In this document: positions 34,804 to 44,207 of the stretch, piece after piece
Position numbering within the stretch: the stretch's first letter is position 1
Layout of the letters: every line of letters starts with the position of its first letter
DNA from: Lederbergia citrisecunda
Lineage (GTDB): Bacteria; Bacillota; Bacilli; Bacillales; Bacillaceae_C
DNA: 64,000 bases
Assembly (NCBI RefSeq): GCF_018343695.1
Contig: NZ_JAGYPJ010000001.1
Coordinates: 4,283,641-4,347,640 of the forward strand
Reading direction: 5' to 3'
The notes under the pieces: generated by a model
Told to the model about the DNA's origin: nothing
Databases searched by the model: none
Seen by the model: only the letters and a program-made list of their open reading frames with translations
Program-made: the position numbers and the translations under genes

Positions 34804-37728
34804 GTGAATAAATATCCATTTAAGCTGACATCCTTCCTGCTTGTAATCGGATTGATGTTGCAGTTGGTCACAGGGGTTGCTTCAGCAGAGCCAGCTAAGG
34901 TCTCTTCGGATAATGATTTCCAAAAGCCTGATCAATGGAAGATGATTGAGCCAGGTGCTGGTGGAGCATTTTTTGCAGTTGGTGCAGGTCCTACAGGTAT
35001 TGCTGTAGCAGCAGGAGATCTATCTGGACCGTATATTAGTTATGATAACGGAAAGTCATGGGAAACAAGGGGGACAGAGGAAGGAATAATTGGCCACACT
35101 CATTTTAGTATGGTTGGATTTGACCCTGAAGATGAAAATTCAATTTTCGTTGGCGCTGAAGACATGATGTACAAAAGTGATGATAAAGGGAAAACGTTCT
35201 ATCCTATTTTATCAGAGGATTGGGACCCTTTTAAAAGAACCGGAACGTTTAAAGTGGTAAGAGATTTGAAACAAGGCGAGCTTGGTACTAAATATAAACA
35301 TCCGCTTCAAAATGTTCATGACCGTTGGGCAGATGTTCCATTTGAAGATGGTGGTCTCCTTTATTTTACAGCGCTGACCTTTTCTAAATCTAATCCGAAT
35401 ATCGCATACGCTGCGGCTCACGGTGATTGGGAAGGTACGGATGCAATTATTTTAAAAACGACAGATAGAGGGGAAACTTGGTCACCGGTTAAAGCTTTTA
35501 TTAATGAATATGATCAAGAAGGAAAGCTAATAAAATTTAATCAAGATAAGAGAGTTCAAAAAATAGTAGTGGATCATAAGAATCCTGATAACGTTTATAT
35601 TCTTTCACAGACGGACGGTTTTACCGGATCAAGGGGTGCTGGAAGAGGACCGCAAAATGCGATTTATAAGTCGACGGACGGCGGAGTGACTTGGACTCTA
35701 GTTAGCGGGGATATGCTTACTTACAATATTACTAGCACAATTCCTCTATATAATAATGATGGTTCTGCGGTTTATACAGTGAGTAGTGCTGGACAGGCTG
35801 TAGCGACTACTAGGAATAGCGGTTCTATAACTGAACCAAGATTTGTTAGAAATATGCTGGATATCGAAATGGATCCCGTTGATCCTAATGTTCTATATGT
35901 CGTTAAAGGAGCTAGAGGTAGTACGAGCATTCCTGGAAATGGTGTATATAAAAGTACGGATGGTGGGGCAACTTGGAAGCTTTTAGATAGTAGAATCGGA
36001 GCTATTAAGTTGAAAGCAGTTGACAATGATCCGAATAAGACCATTGTTAGACGTATTATTTTCAATGGTTGGGAAGGAACGAGTGAAGCGAATACGAATC
36101 CAGAAAACCGATCCTATCCTCAAGTTTGGGAATCGACAGATGCTGGAGAAACATGGACACAAGTGGCATCACCAATCAATTTTACTTTTGGGGGAATTAC
36201 TCACTGGTATTCTTCTATGAGTGCTTATTCTAAGACGATTGCCACATCATTGGCGGACCCAGATGTTTACTATTGGGGTGATGGTCAATGGGTATATATG
36301 TCTGATGATGGGGCTAGAAATTTTAGGTCAGCCGGTTCGATTGTTCATCACGAAGATAAGGATGGCAAGTGGTATACGACAACAGGAGTGAGTAACGTTG
36401 TTTCCTTCACATTAAAAGTTAGTGAAGCGGACCCGAACATTGTATTTATCGGAAACGCTGATATTGGTATGTGGAGGAGCCTTGATAACGGAAGATCATG
36501 GCAACATGCCAATGAGCATGGCTATATTGCTGATTGGGTTTATTATGGGGGACAAGCCCAGGCGATTGCACTCGATCCTGAACGCCCGAATGTAGTCTGG
36601 GCTGGACTAGGCGGAGCATATGTTGAACAACTCATGATTAAGAGTACTGACTATGGAAAACTTGGGACTTGGAAAAGTTCAGGTACAGGACTTCCTAAGG
36701 CAAACACGAGAGGAAGCCAAACTGGGGACGCGCTTCGAGGACTTTCAGTTGATAAAACAAGTCCGACGAACAACCGGACTCTGTATGTGGTAGCTAATGA
36801 TATCGTCTTCAAAAGTGTTGATGATGGTGAAACTTGGTCGGAATCTTTAAATATGAGAGCTGTACTAGGCAAGACTCAGTATCCGTATCAGTCAGATTAC
36901 CGAGCTGATCGTCAGGCATCCACAGCGGTTGATCATACGAACGGAAATTATGTGTACGCAGGTGGAGCAGATGGATTTTTCCGTTCAACTGATGCTGGAG
37001 CTACGTGGGAACAAATTGGGGGGGATGAATTTGCAGGAGTGCAAAAAATTGTCATCTCCAAACAAAATCCGGAGCATGTCTATGTAGCAATTGGACAGGT
37101 TTATGATGAGGACACATGGGAACTTATTAGTTCTCCGGGATTATATCGCAGTAGTGATAGAGGGGAACATTGGGAATTAATTTTGGAAGATGAATTCTTA
37201 AGAGGTTTTGATGTTAATCCACATGATGAGAACATCATTATGGCAGGTTCTAGCAATGTATGGATGTCCGGAGGTACGGCAGAATCAAAAGGAGCTTTAC
37301 TAACGGTGGATGGAGGAAAAACGTGGCAACAAGTAAATGAAGGATTATCATGGCCATTTGTTAGAGATGTAGAGTTCAACCCGCATGATCCATCCCAAGT
37401 ATTTATTGTTACGCCTGGTACGTCACACCATGTAAGATATTTTGATTTTAGTAAGTACAAGGTTGATGAGTTGCAGGCGATGCAAAAATTACTCGACCAA
37501 TATATTGCTTCTGGAGAAGTGAATGGTCCATTGGTTAATCAATTGAGAAACAGTCTTGAGCAAGCCATTCACCAATTTAGCAAAGGTTCGAATAAGCAAG
37601 CTGTTAAGAAAATGGAAGACTTCTTAAAGCATTTGAATAATGCCCCACAACAAAAAAATGTATCTTCAGATGCCAAAGAAAAGCTTACAAAGGCTGCGGA
37701 AGAATTAATAATATCATGGTCAAAATAG
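34804..37728 (+). CDS. Secreted Asp-box (BNR/GH74-like) beta-propeller protein 2
   Basis: A 974-residue paralogue of protein 1 with a signal peptide ending near ASAEP (residue 29). It repeats the same opening (WKMIEPGAGGAFFAVGAG), Asp-boxes and the GNADIGMWRS and GLSVDKTSPTNNRTLYVV segments. It shares with protein 3, but not protein 1, an inserted segment around FKVVRDLK and GTKYKHPL. The C-terminal helical module (about 895-974) is of the subtype found in protein 3 and in the long phosphatase. GTG at 34804 follows GGAGGT. The gene is 156 bases from its predecessor and probably shares its regulation. Confidence 0.8.
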   Translation: MNKYPFKLTSFLLVIGLMLQLVTGVASAEPAKVSSDNDFQKPDQWKMIEPGAGGAFFAVGAGPTGIAVAAGDLSGPYISYDNGKSWETRGTEEGIIGHTHFSMVGFDPEDENSIFVGAEDMMYKSDDKGKTFYPILSEDWDPFKRTGTFKVVRDLKQGELGTKYKHPLQNVHDRWADVPFEDGGLLYFTALTFSKSNPNIAYAAAHGDWEGTDAIILKTTDRGETWSPVKAFINEYDQEGKLIKFNQDKRVQKIVVDHKNPDNVYILSQTDGFTGSRGAGRGPQNAIYKSTDGGVTWTLVSGDMLTYNITSTIPLYNNDGSAVYTVSSAGQAVATTRNSGSITEPRFVRNMLDIEMDPVDPNVLYVVKGARGSTSIPGNGVYKSTDGGATWKLLDSRIGAIKLKAVDNDPNKTIVRRIIFNGWEGTSEANTNPENRSYPQVWESTDAGETWTQVASPINFTFGGITHWYSSMSAYSKTIATSLADPDVYYWGDGQWVYMSDDGARNFRSAGSIVHHEDKDGKWYTTTGVSNVVSFTLKVSEADPNIVFIGNADIGMWRSLDNGRSWQHANEHGYIADWVYYGGQAQAIALDPERPNVVWAGLGGAYVEQLMIKSTDYGKLGTWKSSGTGLPKANTRGSQTGDALRGLSVDKTSPTNNRTLYVVANDIVFKSVDDGETWSESLNMRAVLGKTQYPYQSDYRADRQASTAVDHTNGNYVYAGGADGFFRSTDAGATWEQIGGDEFAGVQKIVISKQNPEHVYVAIGQVYDEDTWELISSPGLYRSSDRGEHWELILEDEFLRGFDVNPHDENIIMAGSSNVWMSGGTAESKGALLTVDGGKTWQQVNEGLSWPFVRDVEFNPHDPSQVFIVTPGTSHHVRYFDFSKYKVDELQAMQKLLDQYIASGEVNGPLVNQLRNSLEQAIHQFSKGSNKQAVKKMEDFLKHLNNAPQQKNVSSDAKEKLTKAAEELIISWSK

Positions 37729-37763
37729 AAAATTTGGCTATTCATCTATGAAAATATTAATCA

Positions 37764-37800
37764 GGGGAGAACCTAGTTTTAAAAAACGGGTTCTCCTACT
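37764..37800 (+). terminator. Terminator after Asp-box protein 2 gene
   Basis: GGAGAACC (37766-37773) pairs with GGTTCTCC (37789-37796) with a T-containing tail. The stem is short and the loop is large, so efficiency may be modest. Confidence 0.5.
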
Positions 37801-37821
37801 TTACTCGTCCACATCAAGATC

Positions 37822-37860
37822 TTTACCAGATATTAGCAAAATATTAACAAATACCTGAAA
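37822..37860 (+). promoter_or_regulatory. Candidate PhoP box upstream of purple acid phosphatase gene
   Basis: TTTACC (37822), TTAGCA (37833) and TTAACA (37844) recur at exactly 11-base intervals, with a weak fourth CTGAAA at 37855. PhoP of Bacillus binds direct TTAACA-like repeats with this spacing in front of phosphate-starvation genes. About 20 bases further on is an AAATTAATAnTTTnCTAGTA stretch shared with the second phosphatase promoter. Confidence 0.6.
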
Positions 37861-37925
37861 TGAAATTAATAATTTACTAGTAGAGTTTAGGCTAGAATGT
37901 ATTAATTATGTGGAGGAGGATGTTC

Positions 37926-40900
37926 ATGAAGAAGAACGTAGGTTTAATGATGTTCAGGATTTTTTTAATCACTCTTTTATTGACAAATCTACAAATCTTC
38001 GTACCATCTGGTGAACCTGAAGTAGCTTATGCTGCTGACGAAGCGGATCAAATTCATTACACGATAACAGGTCCGAACTCTGTAACTTTTAGCTGGCACA
38101 AAGGATCGGATGTTATTCGTTACGGAAAGACGAGTAAGTATGAACATGAAGTGAGGGCGGGAGAACCAGATATTATCCCGCGATCTTCACCTGGACCATG
38201 GAGAGAAGCTAAATTAATGAATTTGGAACCAGAAACTGAATATCATTACGCCATTGGAGATGGTCCGGATTACACATTTAAAACTGCACCATTACATGGA
38301 AGCTCCGGTTTCTCAATAGTTGCAACAGGGGATATCGGATCTTCAGCAAATTATGATTCAGCCGTACCAATGAATAAATTAATTAAGGATTTGCAGCCTG
38401 ATATGTATATTGGTCTTGGTGATTATACATATGCGAATGCAGGGCCACCTGATTATTCACAAGAATCCGTTAATCAATATTTCAATGATGTAATGGAGTG
38501 GAGTCGAGAAATTCCGTTTATGCCAATATGGGGCAATCATGAATGGGATGTTCAGCAATGGGATGATCTACGAAATTATAAAGGGCGTTTCGATCTGCCC
38601 AACTCGAGAACGGAACCAACTGCACCACCTATTAGTTGTTGCGGAAAGGACTGGTATTGGTTCGACTATGGGAATACCCGTTTTATTGCTATGACGGAGC
38701 CATATGCGGGATCATCCACTTGGAACAATTGGAAAATGCATGCTGAACCACTATTTGAACAGGCTGAAAATGATCCGGATATTAATTTCATTGTCACATT
38801 AACGCATAGACAGGCGTGGTCAACGGGTTACCGTGATAGTGATATGAGTCTACAAAATATCATAAGGGACTTGGCGAATAAATATCCTAAATTTGTATTA
38901 AATTTAAGTGGTCACGATCACCATTATGAGCGAACAAATCAAGATTTAACCGACGGTGTAGTCACTATTATTTCTGGGGCAGGTGGTGCAGGTCTTCATA
39001 TTCCAGGAAATGATGATTGTTTATGGAAAAAATGTCCCGCACCAGATTGGTCTGCAAAACGTTTCTTCCATTATGGGGTCGTGAAGCTAGACTTTAAGGA
39101 AAATGAAATTAAGGGGCAATTCGTGTGTGGACCTCCGGGTGGAGGAACGAATGATGTTAATTGCGAAATTGGGGAAGTCGTTGATAATTTCACAGTTAAA
39201 AGTAGAAACACCCAGAAAGACGACTCCACATCATTAAGTGACATTAGGGTGGACGGTAGGGCCGTCAATGGTTTCAAACCAAATCAGTTTGAATATAAGG
39301 TAAATGTACCGAGCACTACTACATCAGTAAACGTAACGGCAGCACTACAATCGAGTGAAAATGCAAAACTTGAAGTTCAAGGTGGGGACAACTTAGCGGA
39401 AGGGGATAATACAGTAACTTTGACTGTAACCTCACAAACTGGTAAACAGGAAGTCTATACAATTAATGTGCATCGTGCCTCGCCAAAATCAGGAGTTGAC
39501 TTTGAAGGCACAGGAACTGTTATAGATCCTTATATCGTAATGACTGCAGAACAGCTTGATAAGATTAGAAATAATCTTACTGCACATTACCAGCTTGGAG
39601 CAAATATTGATTTAAGCAAGTTCGATGCTGGTGATGGACAAGGATGGAAGCCAATTGGCGACAGTAATAACATTTTTTCCGGGTCATTCGATGGTAATGG
39701 TTATGTTATAAAAGGATTAATGATTAATCGTGATCAGGATAATGTAGGGTTATTTGGTTTTGTGTCAAACCCAACCTTTAAAAATATCCGTTTAGAAAAC
39801 GTAAATATTAAAGGTAAAAGCTATGTGGGGGCTATTGCCGGTCTTATGAATTCAAGTAGTGGCGGTTTGATAGAAAATAGTTACGCTACTGGAGAAGTGT
39901 CGGGATCGTCCAATGTTGGCGGATTAGTCGGAGATCTTCAACATTCAAGAGTCTTCAACAGTTACGCCATTGTAAATGTTAAAGGAACATCCAATGTAGG
40001 AGGATTGGTAGGAAGAACTTCCTCTTCTGCTGCGGCTGGAAATATTAAGTTCACTTATGCAGCTGGAGAAGTTTCTAATGGCGGCGGCTTAATTGGTTCA
40101 ACTTCAACAGGTGCGGTTGTGAATTCATATTGGGACAATGAAAAAGGCCCTTCGAAGTCTGCTGGTGGAGAAGGTAAAACAACAAAGGACATGCAGCAAC
40201 AAAAAACATTCGCAAACTGGGATTTTGGAATGGTTTGGGAAATTGACGAACTAAAAGACTATCCACGTCTCAAAGTTTTGCGTCTAGATTCCAAAGCAAA
40301 TGAGCGTTTACTTAGCTTGCAGGTAAATGGTGAGCAAGTTAGTAATTTTAATCCAAACCAATTAGACTATGACATTACCGTTCGAAACAATGAAAATAAA
40401 GCAATAGTTTCTGCTATTCTACTAGCTGATCATAACAGTTCAGTAGAAATTATTGGTGCAGGAAAGTTAAATAATGGTGAAAATCTTGTTCAAATAAAGG
40501 TCATTTCGCGAGACGGAAATGAACTAGTATACAACGTATCTATCATCCGTGATGGTTCAGATGCATCTTCAAATCGATTTTTACGCGAACTAACAGTAGA
40601 TGGAAAACAGGTGGAAGGTTTCTCACAAGAACGACTAAATTACACAGTACAAGTACCATACGAAACGACATCCTTATCTTTTTCTGCTATAAAAGATGAC
40701 CCAAGTGCAACGTTAGAAACGAAAGCTTTAGGCAACGTCCAATTGGAAAACGGAATGTTGAAAAACCTTAGTGTAGGTGATAATACCGTTACTATGAGGG
40801 TTACTGCTGAAGATGGAACAAAACATCTATACATCCTTTTGATTGTTCGAGGTCCATATATTTTAAAACCCGAGGAAATTATGGAAGGTGACGGAACGAA

Positions 40901-41981
40901 AGATAATCCATATATCGTCATGACGCCAATTCATCTTGATGGGATTCGCCGAGATAAGGGAGCGTATTACAAGCTTGGAGCGGATATTGACCTTACAAAT
41001 TATGATAAAGACAATGACGGAAAAGGATTTATGCCAATTTCCGATGGCACAAGCGGTGGAGCATTCATGGGGACCTTGGACGGCAATGGTTATAAGATAA
41101 AAGGGCTGACTATTAATCGTCCAGAGATGGACCACGTAGGTTTGTTCGGATATATCTATTATTCTGCGACTCTCTTAAATATTTTGTTAGAAGATGTAAA
41201 TATAAAAGGTCGCAATTATGTAGGAGCGGTAACGTCGTATTTGAATCCGAGCTCAGGTCAAAGAGGGACATACGATAAGTGGTATGCTACGGGTACAGTT
41301 GAAGGAGCCAATAATGTAGGTGGACTAATAGGTGGTACACAAACATATGATCCGATAATTACGAATATAGCTGCTGCAGTGGATGTAAAAGGTACAGGTA
41401 CTTCAGTTGGCGGTCTGATTGGAGCTCTTAATGGAGGTAAGCTTATTAATGCATACTCCGTAGGGAAAGTGTCGCCAATCGGTGGAGGATTAATCGGAAC
41501 TGTTTCCAGATCTCCTGAGATCATTTCTTCCTATTGGGATATAGAGGCTTCCACTCTTAATCACAGTGCAGGTGGAATCGGTAAATCTACGGAAGAAATG
41601 AAAAAGCAGGAAACATATGTTGATTGGGATTTCGATAATGCATGGAAAATGGATGGAAAAACAGGATATCCAATTTTAATGCTTCAGAATGACGAAGATG
41701 GTGAAGAACCGGAAGAGGATATTCCAAGCATTCAAGCAATCCGAAATATGATGGAAGACTTTATCTCATCTGGTGATTTGGCAGGTCCGCTTGTAAATCA
41801 ATTGAAAAATAAATTGGATCAGGCGGAGCATCAATTAAACAAGGGTTCTACTAATCTAGCTGCGAAGAAAATGCAAGATTTCCTAGAACACCTTAACAAT
41901 CCAGCAATGAAAAAACATGGTTCCAATGAATCGAAGGAAAAATTAAATCAACAGGTAAATGAGTTGCTCAACACGTGGTAG
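37926..41981 (+). CDS. Large secreted purple acid phosphatase with cadherin-like, GLUG and C-terminal helical modules
   Basis: A 1351-residue protein. Signal peptide to about AYAAD (residue 35); purple acid phosphatase N-terminal beta domain (40-120); metallophosphoesterase domain (120-420) with ligands in ATGDIG, GLGDYTY, WGNHEW, LTHRQAW and SGHDHHYER. There follow a cadherin-like beta-sandwich (LSDIRVDGRAVNGF), a GLUG-motif region (GGLVG repeats), two more cadherin-like domains and a second GLUG region, and then the shared helical tail. It should hydrolyse phosphomonoesters outside the cell. ATG 37926 follows GGAGGAGG. A PhoP-box-like promoter precedes it. GLUG and cadherin-like repeats suggest attachment to wall or glycan. 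Confidence 0.87.
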   Translation: MKKNVGLMMFRIFLITLLLTNLQIFVPSGEPEVAYAADEADQIHYTITGPNSVTFSWHKGSDVIRYGKTSKYEHEVRAGEPDIIPRSSPGPWREAKLMNLEPETEYHYAIGDGPDYTFKTAPLHGSSGFSIVATGDIGSSANYDSAVPMNKLIKDLQPDMYIGLGDYTYANAGPPDYSQESVNQYFNDVMEWSREIPFMPIWGNHEWDVQQWDDLRNYKGRFDLPNSRTEPTAPPISCCGKDWYWFDYGNTRFIAMTEPYAGSSTWNNWKMHAEPLFEQAENDPDINFIVTLTHRQAWSTGYRDSDMSLQNIIRDLANKYPKFVLNLSGHDHHYERTNQDLTDGVVTIISGAGGAGLHIPGNDDCLWKKCPAPDWSAKRFFHYGVVKLDFKENEIKGQFVCGPPGGGTNDVNCEIGEVVDNFTVKSRNTQKDDSTSLSDIRVDGRAVNGFKPNQFEYKVNVPSTTTSVNVTAALQSSENAKLEVQGGDNLAEGDNTVTLTVTSQTGKQEVYTINVHRASPKSGVDFEGTGTVIDPYIVMTAEQLDKIRNNLTAHYQLGANIDLSKFDAGDGQGWKPIGDSNNIFSGSFDGNGYVIKGLMINRDQDNVGLFGFVSNPTFKNIRLENVNIKGKSYVGAIAGLMNSSSGGLIENSYATGEVSGSSNVGGLVGDLQHSRVFNSYAIVNVKGTSNVGGLVGRTSSSAAAGNIKFTYAAGEVSNGGGLIGSTSTGAVVNSYWDNEKGPSKSAGGEGKTTKDMQQQKTFANWDFGMVWEIDELKDYPRLKVLRLDSKANERLLSLQVNGEQVSNFNPNQLDYDITVRNNENKAIVSAILLADHNSSVEIIGAGKLNNGENLVQIKVISRDGNELVYNVSIIRDGSDASSNRFLRELTVDGKQVEGFSQERLNYTVQVPYETTSLSFSAIKDDPSATLETKALGNVQLENGMLKNLSVGDNTVTMRVTAEDGTKHLYILLIVRGPYILKPEEIMEGDGTKDNPYIVMTPIHLDGIRRDKGAYYKLGADIDLTNYDKDNDGKGFMPISDGTSGGAFMGTLDGNGYKIKGLTINRPEMDHVGLFGYIYYSATLLNILLEDVNIKGRNYVGAVTSYLNPSSGQRGTYDKWYATGTVEGANNVGGLIGGTQTYDPIITNIAAAVDVKGTGTSVGGLIGALNGGKLINAYSVGKVSPIGGGLIGTVSRSPEIISSYWDIEASTLNHSAGGIGKSTEEMKKQETYVDWDFDNAWKMDGKTGYPILMLQNDEDGEEPEEDIPSIQAIRNMMEDFISSGDLAGPLVNQLKNKLDQAEHQLNKGSTNLAAKKMQDFLEHLNNPAMKKHGSNESKEKLNQQVNELLNTW

Positions 41982-41995
41982 AAAGCTGCGATTAT

Positions 41996-42032
41996 AAAAC
42001 AACGTAGATTAGAATTAATCTGCGTTGTTTTT
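41996..42032 (+). terminator. Terminator after the large phosphatase gene
   Basis: AAAACAACGTAGATTA pairs with TAATCTGCGTTGTTTT (one mismatch) and continues into a T run. Confidence 0.8.
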
Positions 42033-42134
42033 CCCTATTCTTCAAAAATGAATCAATATATATAAGATGATATCACCATGATAAATGGACTTATTAAAGG
42101 GTATTTTTTAGAAACTTAGAAGGAGGTGAGTTTT

Positions 42135-43655
42135 ATGAAAGTTTCGGTTTGCCCTATCCCTACATCAGTAACTTTCCTCTTTGGCATGACGGAAAATGGA
42201 GTAGTGAAGGCGCGATTCAACTGGGTGACCACAGATATGACAATTCATAACTCGGTACTTAATTATGCGAAAAAAGATGGCTTTAACGGTGCATTCACTT
42301 ACACGATAATTGGTGACTCTACTCTGATTGATCAGCGAGACTTGTACAAGACTTTTACGGGTCAATATAAAAATGAAGTGCAACTCACACCTATCATTAG
42401 CCATAAGGCAGTATCTGGCGTTCTTGAACCGGACACAGAATACGTTTACTCCGTTGGAGATGGGGGTGTGAATGTCACTGATACGGTCAACCCACCAAGC
42501 TTCAGAACGCCTGCAGCAGATGTGAATGAATTCTCATTTCTCTGGATAACCGACTCACAGGGAAGTGGTATTGATGTTGAAACCGTTTATAGAAAGTACC
42601 AGCAATATACGGGACGAGCAGTAAAAACTGCCTTTAATAATCATCCAAATCTAGACTTCATTCTCAGTACAGGCGACAATGTAGACTACGGATTTGACAC
42701 CAAGGAATGGGACGCTTACTACAACGCACTGCAGCCATACTTGTATAACACTCCATATTATTCTGCCACAGGTAATCACGAGTATGAAGGCAATCTACGA
42801 ATAACCGGAAGCTGGGAATCGATTGACCCCTATATGATCACTGCCAAAGGCCGTATTAACGTACCAAAGAACGGACCGGCTTATCAGGGGGCGGGAACAA
42901 AAGGTTTGGAACCTATTGTAACAGGCGCAATTAAGCAACGCCTTGACGGTAACACATATTACTTTGAATACGGCAATGCTATCTTCTTCGTACTTGACTA
43001 TTCAGACAACACAAGCAATATTGACGAAACAGGTGACAAAGGCTTTTCATTTTTCAGCGATAAAGCGATTAAAGCACAGCTTGACTGGATGAAGTCCGTA
43101 CTGAAAATGAATGACAAAAAGTGGAGATTTGTCGCAATGCATCAGGGCCCATATATGGGAAGGTTTGCACAGCCACGATATTGGGAGACCGTTACTGACG
43201 CCTTTGACGAAAGTGGAATAGACGTTGTTCTTTCTGGACACGACCACCTCTATTTACGTACAAAACTTATGAATAACAATCAGGTGACAACCATTCCCGG
43301 AACAGGCACAACATACATTACCGGCGGAACAGCTGGCTATGAGTTCGGTACTCTATACGGACAATATAACAATGTTGCCGAAACATACACAGAAAAATAT
43401 ACCGACTGGGTTGTGAGCAGCTACCATGTTATAGATGTCAATGAGTCCGGTATATCAATCACTTCCAAAGGAATCAAGATGCTTCCTATAGATGGGGTAA
43501 CAGAACAACAGGAAGATAATGAAGATGCATTCAAAGAAGATGAAAACGGCTATAGAGACCTTGACGTCTCTTCGAAAGTAGTCTTAACAAACACTCCACG
43601 CACAAAGAATCTTAGTTCATGGGAATATCCGAATTCCCCAGTGGAGAACGTATGA
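42135..43655 (+). CDS. Purple acid phosphatase-like metallophosphoesterase without signal peptide
   Basis: A 506-residue protein: N-terminal beta domain of the purple acid phosphatase type (about 1-130) and a metallophosphoesterase domain with WITDSQGSG, LSTGDNVDYG, ATGNHEYEG, VAMHQGPY and LSGHDHLYLR, so the metal ligands look complete. It is only distantly related to the other two phosphatases here. It has no signal peptide although the family is usually exported, and the frame is lost near its end: the next frame continues coherently to 43818. The codon choice seems slightly richer in G/C. A perfect AAGGAGGTGA precedes ATG 42135. Possibly a transferred and decaying gene. Confidence 0.75.
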   Translation: MKVSVCPIPTSVTFLFGMTENGVVKARFNWVTTDMTIHNSVLNYAKKDGFNGAFTYTIIGDSTLIDQRDLYKTFTGQYKNEVQLTPIISHKAVSGVLEPDTEYVYSVGDGGVNVTDTVNPPSFRTPAADVNEFSFLWITDSQGSGIDVETVYRKYQQYTGRAVKTAFNNHPNLDFILSTGDNVDYGFDTKEWDAYYNALQPYLYNTPYYSATGNHEYEGNLRITGSWESIDPYMITAKGRINVPKNGPAYQGAGTKGLEPIVTGAIKQRLDGNTYYFEYGNAIFFVLDYSDNTSNIDETGDKGFSFFSDKAIKAQLDWMKSVLKMNDKKWRFVAMHQGPYMGRFAQPRYWETVTDAFDESGIDVVLSGHDHLYLRTKLMNNNQVTTIPGTGTTYITGGTAGYEFGTLYGQYNNVAETYTEKYTDWVVSSYHVIDVNESGISITSKGIKMLPIDGVTEQQEDNEDAFKEDENGYRDLDVSSKVVLTNTPRTKNLSSWEYPNSPVENV

Positions 43656-43818
43656 TGCGGAAGAAATCCTGAATGAGATCCTGACGGCGGACTACACGTC
43701 GTCTGTATATCTCGAGGCTGGAGTTGGAAAGCTCTATAGGGCCAGAGAATTGTTTCCGACCATAGCAGCAGAAGCGTATCACACGACTTGGAAATGGTTT
43801 ACAATAATGTCAGTGTAA
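43651..43818 (+). pseudogene. Frameshifted C-terminal continuation of the preceding phosphatase-like gene
   Basis: The +1 frame encodes about 56 residues (TYDAEEILNEILTADY through ARELFPTIAAEAYHTTW) directly overlapping the stop of the upstream gene, without its own start or ribosome site. This looks like the original C-terminus displaced by a frameshift around 43600-43650, or the remnant of a fused domain. The rest of the gap to 44207 holds a terminator, a cre-like site and AT-rich leader. Confidence 0.5.
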
Positions 43819-43916
43819 AGCTGTTTAATAATATTGCTTAGTCTCATTTAGCAAAAAAATGAACAAGGACAGACTAACTAAGCGTTCGTTCATTCGGGGA
43901 GTAATCAGTGAAGTTT

Positions 43917-43949
43917 AAAAACGTAGATTACATTAATCTACGTTTTTTT
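43917..43949. terminator. Terminator hairpin
   Basis: AAAAACGTAGATT pairs perfectly with AATCTACGTTTTT around a short loop, followed by more T. It separates the phosphatase-like gene from Asp-box protein 3. Confidence 0.8.
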
Positions 43950-44083
43950 GTTCGTTACGTAGAAGTGAAAATCTAAATATGAAAGAAACGGGACTATTTT
44001 ACCATGATTACCGTATGATATTATGGTAATTTAAAGATGTATTCAATATAATGAATATTAAATTAATATATTGAACTTAGATA

Positions 44084-44097
44084 TGAACGCGCTTACA
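44084..44097 (+). promoter_or_regulatory. Candidate cre (CcpA) site
   Basis: TGAACGCGCTTACA matches the cre consensus TGWAANCGNTNWCA except at one position and lies about 110 bases upstream of Asp-box gene 3. A TTGAAC at 44071 could be the associated -35 element, with the cre overlapping the promoter. Confidence 0.45.
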
Positions 44098-44207
44098 AAT
44101 AATAATACCTCTTTGTCTAGTTTAAAGGAGTGATGATGATTACATAAAAGGTTGGTTTATGAAAGGTTCAGTTAGATGAAGTTTAGCAAATGATAGGAGG
44201 GAAACAA

